From Cristatella mucedo (Eukaryota; Bryozoa; Phylactolaemata; Cristatellidae), in NCBI GenBank assembly GCA_009760855.2, contig WPIO01000054.1, positions 35,001 through 99,000 of the forward strand: a stretch of DNA of 64,000 nucleotides, given 5' to 3'. The notes beneath the pieces were generated by a model. That model had not been told where the DNA came from. It saw only the letters and a list, made by a program, of their open reading frames with translations, and ran no database searches. The position numbers were made by a program, and so were the translations under genes. Positions 58,983-64,000 of the stretch are shown here, in pieces (the stretch's first letter is position 1; each line of letters begins with the position of its first letter).

Positions 58983-61035
58983 CGAACAAGTCTGCATTCC
59001 TAAGTAGGTCGTCGTATACCCTAAGCAATGCTGACTCTGTAAGAGTGATTAGCTTTAAAGCCATACTGAAACTTACTAGCAAGGTGTGAGGTTTTGATAT
59101 ATGAGTTCAGCTGGTCTGCCACGACCCGGTCCAGTGTCTTTTATAGGAACGGTAGAAGGGAGACTGGGTGGCAGTGGCTTAACTTCTCTTGGTCTAGTGT
59201 CGCTTTCTTGAAAAGTGGCCTGACTACAGCTTTTTTTAAAGGTGCTGGTTCATGACCTGAGGCTAATGACATATAAATGATGTTAGTTATGCATGGCAGC
59301 AGCAGATCAATGCAACGTAGGAGTAGGACAGTGGGAATAGGATCCAGAGGACTTGTTGTCTTCTTTGATTGAGATACGAGCTTTAGGACTAGATCACTAG
59401 TGACCTGCTTAAATGCAGACAGTGAGGTGCAGCCAGGAACCGAGGAACAGCATTCTAGTGGGGAGGTTGCCATCGCAGGGATGGATTTCTTGATCTTGTC
59501 CATATTCTGCACAAAGAATCGAGAGAAGCGATCGGCTAGATCATCATAAGGATCGTCAGGTATTTAGCTAATCTGGGAACGGTTGAAGAAATGGTTTATT
59601 GTCGCCATCAGCATTTTTGGATTGTGCATCTGTGATTCAACAATGGTTCTATAGAAGCTAGACTTGGCCTTTGCTAAGATCGATTGGTACGACCTACAGT
59701 AGTCTTCATATGCCTGTCGATGAACAGTTAGTCCGGATCTTTTGTATGCTTTTTCAAGCTTTCGTTTAGTAGACCTGGCTAGTTTAATGCCTGTGGTAAA
59801 CCATAGGCCGTCTGAGCGGGGGCACACAGTTTGCTTTGTCAGAGATGCAAACTCGTTGAGTGTGTCAGCTAGTTTCGTGTTGTAGGTATCTACCAATGAT
59901 GACAGATCGGATGGAGGACTGAGCAGCAGAGGTGAAGCAGATATTCTCGCACGGACAGCATCGACGTCAAAGGTCTTGAGGTTTTGCGATTCACAGGTTA
60001 TTTTAGAGGAGGATGTGGGCACACACTGTAGATTGAATGACATCTGCATATGGTCAGATAAGCAGGATTTGGTAATAATTGGTGATGACAAAGTGCAGTT
60101 GAATGAGAAAATCTGGTCGAGTGTGTGACCCTTGATGTGAGTAGGGCCATGCACATGAGCCACAAGAGACAATGAGTCAGTCAATGCACGAAATTCGGTG
60201 CTGAAAGCGTCAGATAAGTTATCAAAGTGAACGTTGAAATCACCCACTACGAGGAAGGATCGATTTGTTGCACACAGAATCGAAATGAGATCGGAGAAAT
60301 CTGAGATAAAGGAGGATTTGGTACCTGGTGGGCGATAGACTACTGCCACTATCGGTACCTTGTTTTCGGGTGAGACCAAGACAATTGATTCAAAAGCCTG
60401 CTTCGAGGGTACTGCAAATGGCTTGAAATTGAATTTTGAGCACACGATAATAGCAACTCCACCTCCATTTTTGATTGATCTAGGGGTGTGAAAGAACGAG
60501 AAACCGGATGTAGTTGCGCCTTTAATTGTCGGGCAGTTTATTGATTTCAGCCAAGTTTTAGTTCGGGCGAGCAGGTCGACACCATTTTCAGAAATAAGGT
60601 CCTTTATTTCCTGAGGTTTATTGCACATTGAGCGGGGATTCCAAAGGCAGGCGTTAAGTCTGGCCGATGGGGTTACAACAGGCCTGATGACCACTAAGTT
60701 AGAGAGATTTACAGTGAAGCAAGTGGGGGAGCGTGCTGAGCGGTTCGAGACAATGCTAGGAATACCAAACGAGCTGGTGGTACTCAGCTTGCAGGTTCCG
60801 CCCAACGAGCGGCGTCTGAGCTGGCGGTTCCGGCCACCGCGTCGGCTATGGGGTGCTTTTCTTTTGTTATTGCATAGTTCATGAATCTTAGCAACAACAT
60901 TAATATCTAGGAATGCATTTGATCTACTATGACGAAGCGATAACAGCTGCTGACGATTATAACTAACAAGCACGTTACTAGCCGCCGGCGTAGCTAAGGC
61001 AGCCGCTGGCGCGGGAGACCCAGCAGCCCGAAGCG
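58983..61035 (-). mobile_element. L2-like LINE, 5' part with intact endonuclease frame
   Basis: A 494-codon frame (minus 59564-61048) covers an N-terminal basic region, the endonuclease (LNACLWNPRSMCNKPQEI, GGGVAII, VVYRPPGTKS, VVGDFNVHFD, LDQIFS, LSDHMQ) and the start of the RT. Minus 59141-59512 continues the RT (VSLLPFL). It corresponds to 11366-13400 of the best copy and ends before the YADD region. The SDH catalytic triplet is intact here. Confidence 0.85.
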
Positions 61036-62090
61036 ATAATAATAACAATAATAATAATAATAATTCACTTGATAAAGCGCCCTCAGAGAACTCAATCTCT
61101 CTCTAGGCGCTTTACAATTGCTGTAAAGGGAAATGCAATTGCATGGTAAGTAAAATCATGTTTGAAAAAACAAACAAGATGAATAATATGGTTAGGGGTG
61201 ACATGCACAGGGTCAGCATGCAAACGTGGTTAGTGGCAGCATGCACAGTGTCAGCACGCATAAGCACATCAAGGACGAATCACAGGGACCCACTAAATGC
61301 TGTCCTAAATAGGTGTGTTTTTAGGTTCCTTTTAAATGTGGTCAGGTCAGGGGATGTTTTGACACAGGTCGGGAGGGAGTTCCAGGCTTTGGGAGCATAT
61401 GAACTATATGCACGGTCTCCAAAGGATTTAAGGTTTGTATGAGGTATTTCTAAACTGTTGGATTCCGAGAAGCGGGTGGTACGATGCTTGGCCTGATGGG
61501 GGAGTATATCTGAGAGATAGGCTGTAGCCATAGAATGAAGGGACCTAAAAGTGAGCGCCAAAAACTTGAAGTCGATCCGTTGCTTGACTGGTAGCCAGTG
61601 CAGGTCGGCGAGAATTGGAGTAATGTGGCAACTGCGACGCTCACGACAGACAAGCCTAACTGCAGAGTTTTGCACAAGCTGCAATCGCCTGATCGCACAT
61701 GCTGGTAGGCCAGTAAGCAGCGAGTTGCAGAAGTCGAGACAGGATGTCACGAATGCATGAACTAACTTGGACGTGGTATCTTTATCTAAACAAGCCCGAA
61801 TTTTAGCAATGTTATGAAGCTGAAAATAGGCGGATTTGACTGTGGAGCTGATATGGTCTTCTAACGAGAGGTCGCTTTGAAATACGACACCTAGATTCCG
61901 AGCTGATTCGACAGGAGATATGCTGGCAGAGCCAATTTTGAGAGTCAGCCTTTCCAATCTCTGGATCACACTGGGTTTGCCCATAACTAGTAAGTTAGTT
62001 TTATCATCGTCAAGTTTTAGAAAATTTGCTGCCATCCATGTGCGGATGTCATCAATGCATACAGCTAGGGTGTTGAGAGAATTGCGTTTA
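61036..62090 (-). mobile_element. L2-like LINE, 3' part, abutting the 5' part
   Basis: It begins with (AAT)n and the hairpin tail, then the UTR and a 251-codon frame (minus 61280-62035) from FLKLDDDKTNLLVMGKPS through ADLHWLPVKQRIDFKFL to the ORF end. It corresponds to 9951-11006 of the best copy and stops just short of YADD. Confidence 0.85.
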
Positions 62091-62654
62091 GATGTCCATA
62101 GGCACGTAATTTCTTAGGCGCTACGGTCAAATAACAATCAGAATAACTTTAAATAGGTCTTTACTGTATCGTTTCGTATACGATGTTCGCAAGAACTTCG
62201 GTTTTCGGAAAAATTCTGCAACGAACACGAACGCACGTTAGAGCTCTTTATGTCAGGAGGCGAGAACAAGTGAACAGCTAGCCACGTGGCTTCGTTTGCA
62301 CTTCACGATTAACGTTCACGGTTGCGAATCGCAGGACGCGAGCAGCTGGAACATTTTCAGCCGCTTGCTCGGCACCCGGGCCGATATGCAAACCTGGCCG
62401 GTTTAAGCAGCCTTGACCTTTAGACCTTGTTAACTTAACGTTTGTTATTTAATCTGGAGTAATCGGGAGTCGATCTTGCCTTTGGGCTTCGCAGTGAGTT
62501 GTACGCTTCAGCTGGCGGCTTTCACAGACCATGTGCTTCACTAAGAGAAACTCAGCTCTCAACTAGGCTAAAGCACTGCGTTCGCGACGTAGACTTTGTA
62601 TGGAAAGGGCATGGTCACTCTCGGCTGCCTCCACGCGAACTCTTAAAAGTGCGC
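62091..62654. other. No recognised feature
   Basis: A CGCTACGGTCAAATAA string at about 62120 also occurs at 13401, just beyond the 5' end of the best L2. It may mark the true 5' end or a shared insertion context. Otherwise nothing is seen. Confidence 0.3.
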
Positions 62655-62971
62655 GTAACCGTGCATTTAGTTCGTATACTCCCAAAGTCTGGAACTCACT
62701 ACCGACTTGCGCCACAACAGCCCATGACTTGACCACATTTATAAAGATCTTAAAAACACACCTATTTAGGACAGCATTTGGCTGGCCCCTGTGATTCATC
62801 CTTTATGTGCTTATGCGTGCTGACACTGTACATGCTGCCACTAACTACACTTGCATGCTGATCCTGTGCATGTCACCCCTAACCATGTTATTCCCGTTGT
62901 TTATCAAGCGTGATACTACTCACCATTCAAATGCATTTTCTTTTGCAGCAAATGTAAAGCCCCTAGAAAGT
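62655..62971 (+). mobile_element. L2-like LINE 3' fragment without tail end
   Basis: It matches the last codons (TTTAGTTCGTATACTCCCAA) and the UTR (CTGCCACTAACTACAC) and stops in the middle of the tail hairpin (AAAGCCCCTAGAAAG). Unit C begins there. Confidence 0.75.
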
Positions 62972-63672
62972 GATATACCAGACTCTACCAGAGACTGTCA
63001 GAATGTCGGTTTCCTAACTATAGAAGCACAGCTTTTGTGGAGCGATTTATATTTCTGTTGGTTTTAAGCGCAAGTGGTCGGCAAAAAATTTGCAGCCGAT
63101 TGAAACTTAACATCCTGTATTCTTACCAATATTATTACTAATGACATATTTGCATATTTGAATTAAAATAGCAAGCAAAAACTGTATAAAGGATTCAGGA
63201 TACACATTCTCAAGTTTCGTTAATATGACAGTTCAAATCGTACATGAGCCTTCCATGCACGTACTTCGCCTTGGGTAAGCAACCAATGCTCTTGCACCGC
63301 TCTGCCGTCCGGAAGCCCGTGACCCCGTTGAACCAAAATATCCTCGGCTTCTGGCTGGCGCCGACTTCAAAACACAGCCTAGCAACTTTGTGACTGGCCG
63401 CGATCGCTATGAAATGAGGCGAGCTCTCGCCAAGTTCGACGGTGTCTACCCAAAAATGCAGCCATCGTTCCGTTAGCTCAGTCAAGGTCGCTTACGGTTT
63501 CCGCCCGAGTGGCTTCCGCCGTTCGAAGCAGACGAAGTGCCGAAGGGCAGGGGCGCACAAAGCGAAGGCTGACTTGGTTGGCCGCATCGCGCGACCGTCC
63601 GTCAGTAGCGACGTCGGCCGCGTTCCAAAGCGACGAGCGGGCCGTGTCGCCGTCGCCGGCGCACCCTCAGTC

Positions 63673-64000
63673 TTACAGCTCGTACGAGCAGGAATGTTGC
63701 TGGGCGGCCGCAGCGCCGCCGCCGCTCGTGCTCTCCAACCCGTCCCGACGCAGCTGAAATCATGGGTTGTCGTTGTCGCTGGAAACGAGACCACGGCCTG
63801 CAGCGGCACAACGGGCCGTGGTCTCGTTTCCGGCAGGTACATGGCCATGATCACGCTCTGATCGTGGCTCGCCTGGCCGGCGCTCAAATAGGCCGTCGCG
63901 TGCTTCCGGTAGTCGTCGGAGAAACGCTGTGCGACGTCGCCTCTCGCGAGGAAAAACCCGCCGACCCAGTCGGAGCCGTCGCGCAGCACCGACACGACCG
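63673..64000 (-). pseudogene. HtrL/YibB-like copy 4, C-terminal part, frameshifted
   Basis: Only the 3' part lies in the window. WVGG-FFLARGDV, RKHATAYLSAG and HDQSVIMAMYLPETRPRPV match copies 1-3. One Gly codon of the GGG triplet is deleted. At 63781-63798 a rewritten inverted-repeat arm adds 5 nt relative to copy 3 and shifts the frame. In the ancestral frame beyond it, the Trp codon of DDPWF is TGA, a 12-bp segment is missing, and the frame would end early at a TAA (63673-63675). The shifted frame stays open past the old stop to 63492 with GC-rich, unrelated sequence. Probably a pseudogene. An altered C-terminus is the alternative. Confidence 0.7.
63781..63831. repeat. Perfect 18-bp inverted repeat inside gene copy 4
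   Basis: The arms 63781-63798 and 63814-63831 are exact reverse complements, with a 15-nt loop. In copies 2 and 3 the right arm exists in nearly the same form but the left arm does not. Confidence 0.95.

Larger units (their letters stand above)
62972..64000. repeat. Duplication unit C (extends past the window)
   Basis: Homologous to 46595 to about 47770 of unit B: gene 3' flank plus the start of a fourth gene copy. It has a single copy of the motif expanded in unit B at 47122-47282. Confidence 0.8.

Overview
The window is nuclear DNA of an animal, probably an invertebrate; I cannot name the species. The grounds are single-exon membrane-anchored genes without bacterial gene packing, many decayed non-LTR (LINE) retrotransposons with ATT-rich 3' tails, tRNA-derived SINEs, long (AT)n, (CT)n, (CA)n and (GGA)n microsatellites, and a fossil Maverick/Polinton-type DNA polymerase. 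There is no rRNA, CRISPR array or operon-like organisation.

The only convincingly protein-coding genes are a tandem family on the minus strand. Three intact intronless ORFs (231-1394, 24047-25147, 47433-48536) and one broken copy cut by the window edge (63673-64000) encode type II membrane proteins whose lumenal domain looks like the HtrL/YibB family. Copies 2 and 3 lie in a segmental duplication of about 4.6-4.8 kb (unit A 23728-28312, unit B 46980-51766) that also carries the 5' flank, a SINE and a truncated LINE. The fourth copy lies in a related unit C (62972 to the end) that matches 46595 onward. Copy 3 is a mosaic of copies 1 and 2, which suggests gene conversion.

Most remaining recognisable DNA is transposon debris. 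The dominant family is an L2-like LINE with an APE-type endonuclease, a reverse transcriptase and a hairpin 3' tail. The best copy is 9951-13400 (minus). Two head-to-tail partial copies lie at 58983-62090, and about ten fragments are scattered elsewhere. A second L2-like subfamily is at 9515-9945 and 52050-52940. Two SINE families are present: SINE-1, whose 3' tail resembles the L2 tail, and SINE-2. Both names are mine.

An AT-rich island at about 55180-58210 contains the C-terminal third of a protein-primed type B DNA polymerase of Polinton type, broken by stops and frameshifts, with unrecognised companion ORFs. It abuts a 17-bp x 14 tandem repeat.

A recurrent theme is long, perfect or near-perfect inverted repeats with short loops (20268-20352, 42033-42072, 45372-45521, 63781-63831). 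In two cases comparison with related copies shows that one arm was rewritten from the other, the signature of template-switch (quasipalindrome) mutation. One of these events frameshifts the fourth family member.
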